Origin: JBCBGF01 sp039193455
GTDB lineage: Bacteria; Pseudomonadota; Alphaproteobacteria; Rhodobacterales; Rhodobacteraceae
Assembly: GCA_039193455.1 (NCBI GenBank)
Contig: JBCCWO010000013.1
Span: forward strand, 1 to 64,000
DNA: 64,000 nucleotides
Direction of reading: 5' to 3'
The notes beneath the pieces are model-generated. The model was not told the origin of the DNA. It was given only the letters and a program-made list of their open reading frames with translations, and searched no databases. The position numbers were made by a program, and so were the translations under genes. This document shows, one piece after another, positions 52,884-62,308 of the stretch. How positions within the stretch are numbered: the first letter of the stretch is position 1; every line of letters starts with the position of its first letter.

Positions 52884-54494
52884 ATGCTCGACCGCGCCTC
52901 AAACACCCCCACGCTCCCGCCCGAGATTGCCCGGCGGCGCACCTTTGCCATCATCTCGCACCCCGATGCCGGCAAGACGACGCTAACCGAAAAGTTCCTG
53001 CTCTACGGCGGCGCGATCCAGATGGCCGGTCAGGTGCGCGCCAAGGGCGAGGCGCGGCGCACGCGGTCGGACTTCATGCAGATGGAAAAGGATCGGGGCA
53101 TCTCTGTCTCCGCCTCGGCCATGTCCTTTGATTTCGGGGAATACCGCTTCAACCTCGTCGACACGCCAGGCCACAGCGACTTCTCCGAAGACACCTACCG
53201 CACGCTCACCGCCGTGGATGCCGCGATCATGGTGATCGACGGCGCCAAGGGCGTGGAAAGCCAGACGCAGAAACTCTTCGAGGTCTGCCGCCTGCGCGAC
53301 CTGCCGATCCTGACCTTCTGCAACAAAATGGACCGCGAAAGCCGCGACACGTTCGAGATCATCGACGAGATCCAGGAAAACCTCGCCATCGACGTCACCC
53401 CCGCCTCCTGGCCCATCGGGGTCGGGCGCGATTTCCTGGGCTCTTACGACATGCTGCACGACCGGCTCGAACTGATGGAGCGGTCGGACCGCAACAAGGT
53501 GGCCGAAAGCATCGCCATCGAAGGGCTCGACGACCCCAAGCTCGCCGATCACATCCCCGCCGACCTGCTCGACACCTTCCGCGAAGAGGTCGAGATGGCG
53601 CGCGAACTCCTTCCCGCCTTCGACCGGCAGGCGTTTCTTGACGGCACACTCACCCCGATCTGGTTCGGTAGCGCAATCAACTCTTTCGGCGTGAAGGAAC
53701 TGATGGACGGCATCGGCCAATACGGCCCCGAGCCCCAGCCGCAATCGGCCGAGCCGCGCCAGGTCGCCCCGGAAGAGGGCAAGGTGGCGGGCTTCGTCTT
53801 CAAGGTGCAGGCCAACATGGACCCCAAGCACCGGGACCGTGTGGCGTTCCTGCGCATGGCGTCCGGCCATTTCAAGCGCGGCATGAAACTCACCCATGTG
53901 CGCACGAAAAAACCCATGGCGGTCTCAAACCCCGTCCTTTTCCTCGCCTCTGACCGGGAACTGGCGGAGGAAGCCTGGGCCGGCGACATCATCGGCATCC
54001 CAAATCACGGCCAACTTCGCATCGGCGACACCCTGACCGAGGGTGAGGCGATCCGTGTCACCGGCATCCCGTCCTTCGCGCCCGAGCTTTTGCAGAACGT
54101 CCGCGCGGGCGATCCACTGAAGGCCAAACACCTCGACAAGGCGCTTATGCAGTTCGCCGAGGAAGGCGCCGCCAAGATCTTCAAACCGATGATCGGCGCG
54201 GGCTTCATCGTGGGCGTCGTCGGCGCGCTACAATTCGAAGTGCTGGCCAGCCGGATCGAGCTTGAATACGGCCTCCCCGTCCGGTTCGAACCCTCGCAAT
54301 TCACCTCTGCCCGCTGGGTCAGCGGCCCCAAGGACAAGGTCGAGGCCTTCATCAATGCCAACAAGGGCCACATCGCCGAAGACAATGACGGCGACACCGT
54401 CTACCTCACCCGCCTGCAATGGGACATCGACCGGATCGAACGCGACCACCCCAATCTGACACTTAGCGCCACCAAAGAGATGATGATCTCCTGA
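52884..54494 (+). CDS. prfC: Peptide chain release factor 3
   Basis: A 536-residue translational GTPase that removes RF1 and RF2 from the ribosome. G1 ISHPDAGKTTLTEKFLLYGG, switch II/G3 DTPGHSDFSEDTYRTL, G4 FCNKMDRES, domain II (VAFLRMASGHFKRGMKLTHVRTKK) and domain III (IGAGFIVGVVGALQFEVLASRIELEYG). Length and order match RF3. Confidence 0.96.
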   Translation: MLDRASNTPTLPPEIARRRTFAIISHPDAGKTTLTEKFLLYGGAIQMAGQVRAKGEARRTRSDFMQMEKDRGISVSASAMSFDFGEYRFNLVDTPGHSDFSEDTYRTLTAVDAAIMVIDGAKGVESQTQKLFEVCRLRDLPILTFCNKMDRESRDTFEIIDEIQENLAIDVTPASWPIGVGRDFLGSYDMLHDRLELMERSDRNKVAESIAIEGLDDPKLADHIPADLLDTFREEVEMARELLPAFDRQAFLDGTLTPIWFGSAINSFGVKELMDGIGQYGPEPQPQSAEPRQVAPEEGKVAGFVFKVQANMDPKHRDRVAFLRMASGHFKRGMKLTHVRTKKPMAVSNPVLFLASDRELAEEAWAGDIIGIPNHGQLRIGDTLTEGEAIRVTGIPSFAPELLQNVRAGDPLKAKHLDKALMQFAEEGAAKIFKPMIGAGFIVGVVGALQFEVLASRIELEYGLPVRFEPSQFTSARWVSGPKDKVEAFINANKGHIAEDNDGDTVYLTRLQWDIDRIERDHPNLTLSATKEMMIS

Positions 54495-54815
54495 TCTCGC
54501 GCCCCGCCCCAAAGCCCCCGCAACGGCATGTGGATAAGTCTGTGCACCAAGATCGCGGGCGCCCCTGGCCCGCGCCAAAACACCTGAACGCATCGCGCGA
54601 ACCATCTGATATAAAACTAGGCACTGTTCAAAAATCGCGCACAATCTGCCCCTTTGGGCACACATCCGCACCTACCCTTAAAGCCGCGTTGACGCTTGGC
54701 GCAATCCGTTGTAGCCAACCGCAAAATTGAGGCTACTTGTGGGTAAGTCAGGATCATCCGGATCCGTGCCTCTCAGCCGACGGGCCATGAAGCGGTCCGT
54801 AACCAACGGACATTC
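54495..54815. promoter_or_regulatory. Leader region of the DEAD-box helicase gene
   Basis: 321 bp without a gene. It contains AT-richer patches near 54605-54640 (possible promoter) and a hairpin directly before the helicase start: GTCCGT/ACGGAC (54795-54811) with loop AACCA. The right arm includes the only GGA close to the ATG at 54816, so folding would hide the ribosome-binding site. Long leaders are common before cold-induced RNA helicase genes. Confidence 0.4.
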
Positions 54816-56231
54816 ATGACGAAGTTTGCAGACTTAAATCTGTCCCCGAAAGTACTCAAAGCCGTCGACGAGGCTGGCTACGAAACCCCGACCCCGATCC
54901 AGGAAGGCGCCATTCCCCCGGCTCTGGAAGGGCGGGATGTGCTGGGGATCGCCCAGACCGGCACGGGCAAGACCGCCTCGTTCACGCTGCCGATGATCAC
55001 CATGCTGGCCCGGGGCCGCGCCCGCGCGCGCATGCCCCGCAGCCTGGTGCTGGCGCCCACGCGCGAACTCGCCGCGCAGGTGGCCGAAAATTTCGACACT
55101 TATTCCAAGCACGTGAAACTGACCAAGGCGCTTCTGATCGGCGGGGTCAGCTTCAAGGAACAGGATCAACTGATCGACAAGGGCGTCGACGTCCTGATCG
55201 CCACGCCCGGCCGCCTGCTCGACCATTTCGAACGTGGCAAGCTGCTGCTCACCGGCGTGCAGATCATGGTGGTGGACGAAGCCGACCGGATGCTCGACAT
55301 GGGCTTCATCCCCGATATCGAACGCATTTTCGGCCTGACGCCGTTCACCCGGCAAACGCTGTTCTTCTCGGCCACCATGGCGCCCGAGATCGAGCGGATC
55401 ACCAACACCTTCCTGTCGAACCCCGCCAAGATCGAGGTCGCCCGCCAGGCCACCACGTCCGAGACGATCACCCAGTCGGTCTACATGTTCCGCGGCTCGC
55501 GCCGCGATCGGGCGGCCACGGAAAAGCGCAACCTCCTGCGCGCGCTCATCGATGCCGAAGGCGAAAAATGCACCAACGCCATCGTCTTCTGCAACCGCAA
55601 GACCGATGTCGATATCGTCGCCAAAAGCCTGAAAAAACACGGCTATAACGCCGAGCCGATCCATGGCGACCTGGATCAATCGCACCGCATGCGCACGCTT
55701 GACGGCTTTCGCGATGGCACGATCCGCCTGCTTGTCGCCTCTGACGTCGCCGCGCGCGGGCTCGACATCCCGGCGGTGAGCCATGTATTCAACTTCGACG
55801 TCCCCGGCCATGCCGAGGATTACGTCCACCGCATTGGCCGCACCGGCCGCGCCGGGCGCGAGGGCACCGCGATGATGATCTGCGCGCCCAATGACACGAA
55901 AAACCTCGACGCCATCGAGCGCCTGATCGAACAGGAAATCCCGCGCGGGGACAGCCCGCTGGGCAACGCGCCCGAGCCTGCCGCTGAGGAGGAAAGCGCC
56001 GAGGCACCGCGCCGCGGCCGGTCGCGCGGGCGCAACAAGGACACGGAAGCCGCAGACACGGACACCCCGGCTGAGGCAGACGCCCTGCCCCCGCAGACAG
56101 AGGCCAAGCCGCGCCGTAGCCGCGGTGGCCGTGGGCGCGGACGCGACCGCGAAGACTCGAAGGTCGTCGGCATGGGCGACCACCTGCCCGGCTTTATCGC
56201 GATGAGCTTTGAAGAGAGGATGGCGAGCTAA
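54816..56231 (+). CDS. DEAD-box RNA helicase (RhlE-like)
   Basis: A 471-residue ATP-dependent RNA helicase. Q motif FADLNLSPKVLKAVDEAGYETPTPIQ, motif I AQTGTGKT, Ia PTRELAAQ, II VVDEADRMLDMGF, III FSATM, IV-VI with VASDVAARGLDIPAVSHVFNFD and HRIGRTGRAG. After about residue 375 comes a basic, Glu/Arg-rich tail (RRGRSRGRNKD, RRSRGGRGRGRDR) that should bind RNA. Likely in ribosome assembly or mRNA turnover at low temperature. Confidence 0.95.
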   Translation: MTKFADLNLSPKVLKAVDEAGYETPTPIQEGAIPPALEGRDVLGIAQTGTGKTASFTLPMITMLARGRARARMPRSLVLAPTRELAAQVAENFDTYSKHVKLTKALLIGGVSFKEQDQLIDKGVDVLIATPGRLLDHFERGKLLLTGVQIMVVDEADRMLDMGFIPDIERIFGLTPFTRQTLFFSATMAPEIERITNTFLSNPAKIEVARQATTSETITQSVYMFRGSRRDRAATEKRNLLRALIDAEGEKCTNAIVFCNRKTDVDIVAKSLKKHGYNAEPIHGDLDQSHRMRTLDGFRDGTIRLLVASDVAARGLDIPAVSHVFNFDVPGHAEDYVHRIGRTGRAGREGTAMMICAPNDTKNLDAIERLIEQEIPRGDSPLGNAPEPAAEEESAEAPRRGRSRGRNKDTEAADTDTPAEADALPPQTEAKPRRSRGGRGRGRDREDSKVVGMGDHLPGFIAMSFEERMAS

Positions 56232-56256
56232 CCGCCATCCCCGTCACCCAGGCGCC

Positions 56257-57135
56257 CTACCGCCGGGCTGCGGCCACGCCACGATTGAGAAACAGCTCTC
56301 CGGGCAGCTCACCAACAGCGGCAATCATCGCGGCCTTCAGCTCATCCGCCGACCCGCCTTGCGCCAGCGCCGTCTCCCAGGCATCGAGATACTGCCGCAT
56401 ATGGGCATAGACCGACGCGTCATTGGCCGAGCTTTCAGTGCGATGCCCGGGCACAACCGTCCCCGCCCCGAGCGCCTCGAGATCATCAAGCGAGGCGCGC
56501 CACTGATCCAGCTGCGCCTCTGTCAGGTTCTCCGCCGTCCAGAGATGCGAATCCTGATACAGCACGTCCGACCCCACCAGCGTATCCAGCTGTGGCAGGT
56601 GCACCGGCGTAATCACCTCGGTATCGCCATGCATCGGCCCCAGGATGTCGAACCGCTCGCCCTCCAGCTCCAGCGCGTCACCCGCCAGCGCCTCGGGGAT
56701 CACAGCTGTCTCACCGAACAGCTCCGGCGGAAGCGCCGCCTTCATACTGTCAAGCATCGCCTGCGCCGCCCCGGCGAGCGCCGGTTGCACCGACGCATGC
56801 GCCACGGGCCGGGCATCGGGAAACCGCTCCATCAGCACGCTCAGCCCCAGATGGTGATCGGGGTGGTAATGCGTGATGAAAATCGTCTCCAACGTCTTGC
56901 CTGTCGCCGCAATCACATCTGCCAGGCGCTGGGCATTCGGGACCGTGAACTGCGCGTCGATCAGCAGCAGGCGCTCTTCACCCACCACAAGAACCGAATC
57001 GACCAGCCCGCCCGCCTCATCCGCGGTAAAGACATCTGCTGCCGTCGCAGCAGCAGCCGGCCCTGCACCCAGCGCGGCAACCGCGCCCGCACCCGCCGTC
57101 ATCTCCAGAAAATTACGTCTGTTCAGTAGAAACAC
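56257..57135 (-). CDS. Exported MBL-fold metallo-hydrolase
   Basis: A 292-residue metallo-beta-lactamase-fold protein. The N-terminus has a Tat-type signal (NRRNFLEMTAGAGAVAALGA). Zinc ligands are seen in the T-H-Y-H-P-D-H-H motif (IFITHYHPDHHLG), GPMHGDTE, SDVLYQD and VVPGHRTE. Substrate unknown. It is divergent from an HxlR-type regulator, and such pairs are common in proteobacteria. The Tat translocase genes are in this same window. Confidence 0.88.
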   Translation of the reverse strand: MFLLNRRNFLEMTAGAGAVAALGAGPAAAATAADVFTADEAGGLVDSVLVVGEERLLLIDAQFTVPNAQRLADVIAATGKTLETIFITHYHPDHHLGLSVLMERFPDARPVAHASVQPALAGAAQAMLDSMKAALPPELFGETAVIPEALAGDALELEGERFDILGPMHGDTEVITPVHLPQLDTLVGSDVLYQDSHLWTAENLTEAQLDQWRASLDDLEALGAGTVVPGHRTESSANDASVYAHMRQYLDAWETALAQGGSADELKAAMIAAVGELPGELFLNRGVAAARR

Positions 57136-57225
57136 GTTTCACCCCATTTCAGATATTTTCAGTGACATGGTTACGAAACAGTACTATCTAGATCCGCGGA
57201 AGAAGGCACTTTGAAGTAACCACCC

Positions 57226-57597
57226 ATGTCTCACGACTGCGTGATCTACGATCCCAATATCTGCCCCGTCCGCCATGTGATGGCGCAGGTCGGGGACAAA
57301 TGGTCGATCCTGGTCCTGACCAGCCTGAAACAAAGCCGCATGCGGTTCTCGGAACTCAAGCGCTCGATCCCCGATATCTCGCAACGCATGCTGACCAAGA
57401 CCTTGCGCAGCCTGGAACGCGACGGGCTGGTGTTGCGCACGGTCACGCCCACCGTGCCGCCGCGCGTGGACTATGAACTGACCGCGCTTGGCCAATCGCT
57501 GGTCAGCATGCTTGAACCCGTGGCCAAATGGTCGCTCGACAATCGCGAAGCGGTCGCCAAGGCGCGCTACGCCTTCGATCTCAAGGCGCAATCCTGA
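57226..57597 (+). CDS. HxlR-family transcriptional regulator, possible redox sensor
   Basis: A 123-residue winged-helix regulator: CPVRHVMAQVGDKWSILVLTSLKQSRMRFSELKRSIPDISQRMLTKTLRSLERDGLVLR (about residues 13-70) is the family core. Cys5 and Cys13 flank the start; N-terminal cysteines in this family (YodB, HypR) sense quinones or hypochlorite. It is divergent from the MBL-fold gene and likely controls it. Confidence 0.9.
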   Translation: MSHDCVIYDPNICPVRHVMAQVGDKWSILVLTSLKQSRMRFSELKRSIPDISQRMLTKTLRSLERDGLVLRTVTPTVPPRVDYELTALGQSLVSMLEPVAKWSLDNREAVAKARYAFDLKAQS

Positions 57598-57602
57598 CGC
57601 GC

Positions 57603-57665
57603 CCCTTCATCTTGGCCAAAATACTCCGGGGGCCGCGCCACGCGCGGCGGGGCAGCGCCCCTCCT
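57603..57665. repeat. Dispersed GC-rich palindromic repeat, copy 2
   Basis: About 63 bp: CCCTTCATCTTGG, AATACTCCGGGGG, GCCGCGCC..GGCGCGGC-like inverted arms, GGGGCAGCGCCCC. It matches the copy at 17526-17586 and, like it, lies between convergent genes and ends in the stop codon of the minus-strand gene (here the ribonuclease J gene). Confidence 0.7.
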
Positions 57666-59331
57666 AGCTCAGCCTGCTGACGACGACGGTCACTTCGGGC
57701 TTCTTGCCGATTTCCGACTGCGCCACCTGCCGCACGATCTTCTTCAACTCGCTTTCCAGCTTGTCGTCATTGGCAAGCGTCCGGTCATCGGCGCGGAACA
57801 GGAACTGGCCCAGATCGGCCTCTAGCACTTCGGCCAGCGGCGCGTTCGAGGAACCGGTCTCGGGCAGGCCGCTCAGCTCGCACCAGGGCTCGCCCAGCGG
57901 CTCGCCGCTCTCTTCCACGATCACGCTCACCATGACATGGCCGTTCAGCGCCATCCGGATCCGGTCGCGCACCACCCCGTCCAGCGCCCCGACATGGGCC
58001 GACCCATCCAGGTAGGTGCGCCCCGCTTCGATGTATTCGGCCACCACGGGGGCCTCACCGGTCAGATCCAGCATCGTGCCATTGGGCGCCACCGCCGCCG
58101 CAACCCCGCGCGCCCGGGCCAGCCCGGCATGGGTGCGCAGATGGCGGTGCTCGCCATGCATCGGGACCAGCATCCTGGGCTTCATCAGCGCATGCAGCTC
58201 TTCCAGATCGGGCCGGTTGGCATGGCCCGACACGTGATAGAGCCCGCTGGTGTCATCCACGACGTCCACGCCTTTTTCCGAGAACGCGTTGATCACCCGG
58301 ATCACGCCACGCTCATTGCCGGGGATCGTCTTCGAGGAAAACAGGAACAGATCGCCCTCGCGCACCTCCAGCCCAAGGTACTTGCCGCGGCTCAGCTGGG
58401 CCGAGGCGGCGCGCCGCTCGCCCTGGCTGCCGGTAACGATCAGCATCAAGTTCTCGCGCGGGATCTGGGCGGCGTCCTCGGGCGTCACGGTCTTGGGGAA
58501 ATCGGTCAACACCCCCGCCTCGACGCCCGCCTCGATCATCCGCCGCATCGCGCGGCCCAACAGGCAAACCGACCGCCCGGCCCGCTGCCCCGCCTCGGCC
58601 AGCGTCTTCACCCGCGCGATGTTCGAGGCAAAGGTGGTCGCCACCACCATACCGGCCTGCCCCGCCACCAGCCGCGCGATCTCGGGGCCCACGGTCGCCT
58701 CGGACCGTCCCGGGTGCAGCGAAAAGACATTGGTGGAATCGCACACCAGCGCCTGCACCCCCGCCCCCGCAACCTCGGCCCAAAGCGCGCGGTCGAACGG
58801 CTCGCCCACCACCGGGGTCTCATCGAGCTTGAAGTCGCCCGTGTGCACAACCCGGCCCGCGGGCGTATCGATCACAAGCCCCGAGCTTTCCGGGATCGAA
58901 TGCGACACGGGCAGAAAGCCCACTCGCATCTGCCCCGCCGCCACCTGATGCGGCCAGGCGCTCACGGTCTGCACCGCATCCGCTGGCACGCCAAACTCGT
59001 CAAGCTTGCGGCGCGCGATATTGGCGGTGAACGTCCGGGCATAGATCGGCGCCTTCAGCCGCGACCAGTAATGGCCCACCGCGCCTACATGGTCTTCATG
59101 CGCATGGGTGATGAACACGCCATCGATCCGATCCGCCCGCGCCTCGAGCCAAGCGATGTCGGGAAAGATCAGGTCAACACCCGGGGTGCCGTCCATGTCC
59201 GGAAAGGTCACGCCCAGATCGACCACGATCAGCCGTTCCTGATCGGGTGCCCCGTACCCGTAGACATAGCAATTCATACCGATCTCCCCCGCGCCACCGA
59301 GGGGGAGATAGATCAGCCTGTCGCTGCTCAT
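57664..59331 (-). CDS. rnj: Ribonuclease J
   Basis: A 555-residue MBL/beta-CASP ribonuclease with 5'-exo- and endonuclease activity, the main RNA-decay enzyme in many alphaproteobacteria. Zinc motif FITHAHEDHVGAVGHYW (about residue 75), second ligand block VSHSIPESSGLVI and HTGDFKLDE, and the beta-CASP region ATTFASNIARVKTLAEAG, LMLIVTGSQGERRA, YHVSGHANRPDLEEL and LVPMHGEHRHL. ATG 59331 shares bases with the coaX stop (TAATG). Confidence 0.95.
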   Translation of the reverse strand: MSSDRLIYLPLGGAGEIGMNCYVYGYGAPDQERLIVVDLGVTFPDMDGTPGVDLIFPDIAWLEARADRIDGVFITHAHEDHVGAVGHYWSRLKAPIYARTFTANIARRKLDEFGVPADAVQTVSAWPHQVAAGQMRVGFLPVSHSIPESSGLVIDTPAGRVVHTGDFKLDETPVVGEPFDRALWAEVAGAGVQALVCDSTNVFSLHPGRSEATVGPEIARLVAGQAGMVVATTFASNIARVKTLAEAGQRAGRSVCLLGRAMRRMIEAGVEAGVLTDFPKTVTPEDAAQIPRENLMLIVTGSQGERRAASAQLSRGKYLGLEVREGDLFLFSSKTIPGNERGVIRVINAFSEKGVDVVDDTSGLYHVSGHANRPDLEELHALMKPRMLVPMHGEHRHLRTHAGLARARGVAAAVAPNGTMLDLTGEAPVVAEYIEAGRTYLDGSAHVGALDGVVRDRIRMALNGHVMVSVIVEESGEPLGEPWCELSGLPETGSSNAPLAEVLEADLGQFLFRADDRTLANDDKLESELKKIVRQVAQSEIGKKPEVTVVVSRLS

Positions 59332-60107
59332 TAGGTGTTATTATCCTTGTTGTAGCGATGGATCACGGTCAGCCCGTGCATCGTCAAATTGTCTTCGAAG
59401 ACGTCGAATAACGCATCGCCCTGCTGAAACAAAGGGGCCAATCCGCCGGTGCCGATGACCTTCATCGCCCGCCCGCGTTCCTCTTTGATCTTGGCCACAA
59501 CCCCGTTGATCAGCCCGACATAGCCCCAGAAAACGCCCGATTGCATACAGGCCACCGTGTTGGTGCCGACCACCTGATCTGGCTTGGTCACATCGACATG
59601 GGGCAAGGCCGCGGCGGCGGCATGCAGCGCCTCAAGGCTCAGGTTCACACCGGGTGAGATAACGCCACCGATATAGGCCCCGTCGCTGTCGGAAACATCA
59701 AAGGTTGTCGCCGTCCCGAAATCCACCACGATCAGATCGCCGCCATGCAGGTCAAACCCCGCCACTGTGTTCACCAACCGGTCAGGCCCTACCTGCGTGC
59801 CGGCATCCACCCGTACATCCACCGGCAAAAGACAGTCCGGTTTCCCCACAACCAGCGGCCGCGTGTTGAAATAGCGATCCGCCAGGATCCGCAGGTTGAA
59901 CACCACGCGCGGCACGGTGGACGAGATGATGACCTCGCGCACTTCCATCGACAGGTCATGGTGCTTCATCAGCGTCGACATCCAGACGTAGTACTGGTCG
60001 GCCGTGCGCTGCCACTCGGTCGACGTCCGAAAGGTCGCCAGAAATTTCGTACCGTCCCAGATCGAGAAGACGGTGTTGGTGTTCCCACAGTCGATGGCCA
60101 GCAGCAT
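59331..60107 (-). CDS. coaX: Type III pantothenate kinase
   Basis: A 258-residue ASKHA-fold kinase for the first step of coenzyme A synthesis. LLAIDCGNTNTVFSIWDG is the phosphate-binding strand-turn, VGPDRLVNTVAGFDLHGGDLIVVDFGTATTFDV holds the catalytic Asp and second phosphate loop, and GGVISPGVNLSLEALHAAAAALP closes the active site. Sits between birA and rnj; the order nuoN-birA-coaX-rnj is usual in this group. Confidence 0.96.
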   Translation of the reverse strand: MLLAIDCGNTNTVFSIWDGTKFLATFRTSTEWQRTADQYYVWMSTLMKHHDLSMEVREVIISSTVPRVVFNLRILADRYFNTRPLVVGKPDCLLPVDVRVDAGTQVGPDRLVNTVAGFDLHGGDLIVVDFGTATTFDVSDSDGAYIGGVISPGVNLSLEALHAAAAALPHVDVTKPDQVVGTNTVACMQSGVFWGYVGLINGVVAKIKEERGRAMKVIGTGGLAPLFQQGDALFDVFEDNLTMHGLTVIHRYNKDNNT

Positions 60108-60121
60108 GGCTGCCCCCTTAT

Positions 60122-60868
60122 TCAGAAATAGACATCCGCCGCCGCGATGTGCACGGGCCCCGTGCCGGTGATCAGGACCAGCTGGCCATCCTCATCGACG
60201 GTATCGAAGATGCCGGTGATCTTCTTCTTGGCGGTTTGCGCGGTGATCATGTCGCCCAGCCGCGCGGCGCGTTCCAGCCAGTCTTGCCGGATCGGCTCGA
60301 ACCCCAGCGTCTCGAGGATGCGTTCCTCGGTCGCGTAGTTGCAGGCAAGCGTGTCCAGAAACTCTTCGGTATCGATGCCGTTGCCCGACACCTCTTTGAC
60401 GCAGATGGGCGGAAAGGCCTGCGCCTCGGGCACCTTGGGCGTCTCGTTCAGGTTCACGCCAAAGCCGATGACAAGCCAGTTCACTTCCTTGGCATTGCCC
60501 GCGCTCTCCAAAAGAATGCCGGCAACCTTGCGCTCATTGAGCAGGACATCGTTCGGCCATTTCACCGCCAGCGCCTCGCGCGGGACGTAGAGCGCCAGCG
60601 TTTCATAGAGCGCGTTAGCGGCAAGAAAGGATCTGAGCGCCGCCCAGGCGGGCAAACCGCCGGGCCGCATCACCAGCGAGGCCGCAAGATTGCCCGCGGG
60701 GTTCACCCAGGCCCGGCCCCAGCGCCCCCGGGGCGCGGTTTGACGGTGCGCCATGACCCATGTGGGCCGCAAGAGATACGGGGCAATCCGCGCGCCCTCG
60801 GCATTGGTGCTGTCGACCGTCTCGTGAACGATCCGGTCGTAGCCTTCGGGCCAAAGATCAGTTGACAA
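60122..60868 (-). CDS. birA: Biotin--[acetyl-CoA-carboxylase] ligase
   Basis: A 248-residue ligase without the N-terminal DNA-binding domain of E. coli BirA, so it cannot act as repressor. Motifs: VDSTNAEGARIA, RQTAPRGRWGRAWVNPAGNLAASLV (biotinyl-AMP loop), KWPNDVLLNERKVAGILLE and WLVIGFGVNLNETP. It biotinylates carboxylase carrier domains. A TTG at 60868 overlaps the nuoN stop by 11 bp and gives the family N-terminus; no ATG fits. Confidence 0.93.
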   Translation of the reverse strand: MSTDLWPEGYDRIVHETVDSTNAEGARIAPYLLRPTWVMAHRQTAPRGRWGRAWVNPAGNLAASLVMRPGGLPAWAALRSFLAANALYETLALYVPREALAVKWPNDVLLNERKVAGILLESAGNAKEVNWLVIGFGVNLNETPKVPEAQAFPPICVKEVSGNGIDTEEFLDTLACNYATEERILETLGFEPIRQDWLERAARLGDMITAQTAKKKITGIFDTVDEDGQLVLITGTGPVHIAAADVYF

Positions 60869-62297
60869 GGGTCGCCGCTGCGGCCGCGGCAATCGCCTCG
60901 ACCCCAAACAGGTTAACGACGCCCAGCACCATGGCGCCCGCCGATATCATCAGGAATACGCCCAGAACCGGGTTCCCTCCTGCATCAAGCCCATCGCCCT
61001 CTTCCCCGAAATACATCAGGTAGACGATCCGAAGGTAATAGAATGCCCCGATCACCGACGCAATCACACCGGCCACGGCCAGCCAGGCCATGTCCGCATC
61101 GACAGCTGCCAAAAGCACATAGTACTTGCCGAAAAAGCCCACGAGCGGCGGCACCCCCGCCAGGCTGAACAGCAGGACAAGCATGGCAAGCGCGCGCGCC
61201 GGGCTTTGCCGGGAGAAAAGGTTCAGGCTGTCGATATCGGTGACATTCTGGCCGTCCCGCTCCATCGACAGGATGAAGGCAAAGGTGCCCACGTTCATCG
61301 TCACGTAGATCGCCATGTAAACGAGCATCGCCTGCACGCCGAACGCCGTCCCGGCCGCCAGGCCCATCAGCGCAAAGCCCATATGCGCGATCGAGGAATA
61401 GGCCATCAGCCGCTTGATATCGCGCTGCCCGATCGCCGCAACCGCGCCCAGAAACATCGACAAGACCGACAAGAGCGCCACGATCTGCTGCCAGTCGGCG
61501 ACGATACCGCCAAAGGCGTCATGCACGACACGGGCGAACAGCGCCATGGCCGCGACCTTGGGTGCAGTGGCGAAGAAGGCCGTCACCGGCGTGGGCGAGC
61601 CTTCGTAGACATCCGGCGTCCACATGTGGAACGGCACGGCCGAGACCTTGAACGCGAGCCCGGTGATCAGGAAAACCAGGCCAAAGAGCAGGCCCAAAGG
61701 CACCTCGCCCGCGCTCGCCACCGAGATGATGCCGGAAAACAGCGTTGTGCCTGCATAGCCATAGGTCAGCGAGGCGCCATACAGCAACAGGCCCGATGAC
61801 AGTGCGCCCAGCACGAAGTACTTCAACCCCGCCTCGGTCGACTTCACGCTGTCGCGGCGCAGCGAAGCCACGACGTACAGCGACAGCGATTGCAGTTCGA
61901 GCCCCATATAGAGCGTCATCAGATCGCCCGCAGAGACCATGGTCATCATGCCAACGGATGCCAGCGCGATCAGGATCGGATACTCGAACCGCAGCAGATC
62001 GCGCCGCGCCATGTAGCCTTCGCTCATCACCAGGATCGCCGCCGCCGAGACAAGGATCATCACCTTGGCAAAGCGCGAAAACGCATCGTCGATGAGCATG
62101 CCGCCGAACGCGGCGGTCGTCCCCTGCCCGGCCAGTCCGATCCACAAGGCGACCAGCACCAGAAAGCCCGAGGTCGCCCAGGTCAGCAGCGGCGCCTTCT
62201 GGTCCTTGCCGGTGTAAACACCGTAAAGCAGCGCGCCCATCGCGTAGACCGCGATCACCACCTCGGGCAGGACAGCAATGAAATCCGCTTCCGTCAT
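60858..62297 (-). CDS. nuoN: NADH-quinone oxidoreductase subunit N
   Basis: A 479-residue antiporter-like membrane subunit of complex I with about 14 helices. Conserved: LMTLYMGLELQSLSLYVVASL, STEAGLKYFVLGALSSGLLLYG (proton-channel Glu and Lys), FKVSAVPFHMWTPDVYEGSPTPVTAFFATAPK and RLMAYSSIAHMGFALMGL. GGGAG 7 bases before ATG 62297. 11 bp after nuoM. Confidence 0.97.
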   Translation of the reverse strand: MTEADFIAVLPEVVIAVYAMGALLYGVYTGKDQKAPLLTWATSGFLVLVALWIGLAGQGTTAAFGGMLIDDAFSRFAKVMILVSAAAILVMSEGYMARRDLLRFEYPILIALASVGMMTMVSAGDLMTLYMGLELQSLSLYVVASLRRDSVKSTEAGLKYFVLGALSSGLLLYGASLTYGYAGTTLFSGIISVASAGEVPLGLLFGLVFLITGLAFKVSAVPFHMWTPDVYEGSPTPVTAFFATAPKVAAMALFARVVHDAFGGIVADWQQIVALLSVLSMFLGAVAAIGQRDIKRLMAYSSIAHMGFALMGLAAGTAFGVQAMLVYMAIYVTMNVGTFAFILSMERDGQNVTDIDSLNLFSRQSPARALAMLVLLFSLAGVPPLVGFFGKYYVLLAAVDADMAWLAVAGVIASVIGAFYYLRIVYLMYFGEEGDGLDAGGNPVLGVFLMISAGAMVLGVVNLFGVEAIAAAAAATLVN

Positions 62298-62308
62298 CGC
62301 ACGCTCCC

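Noticed and set aside
57937..59334. A 465-codon plus-strand open frame opposite ribonuclease J
   Set aside because: Shadow of rnj codon bias; the composition has no hydrophobic core, and rnj motifs are complete.
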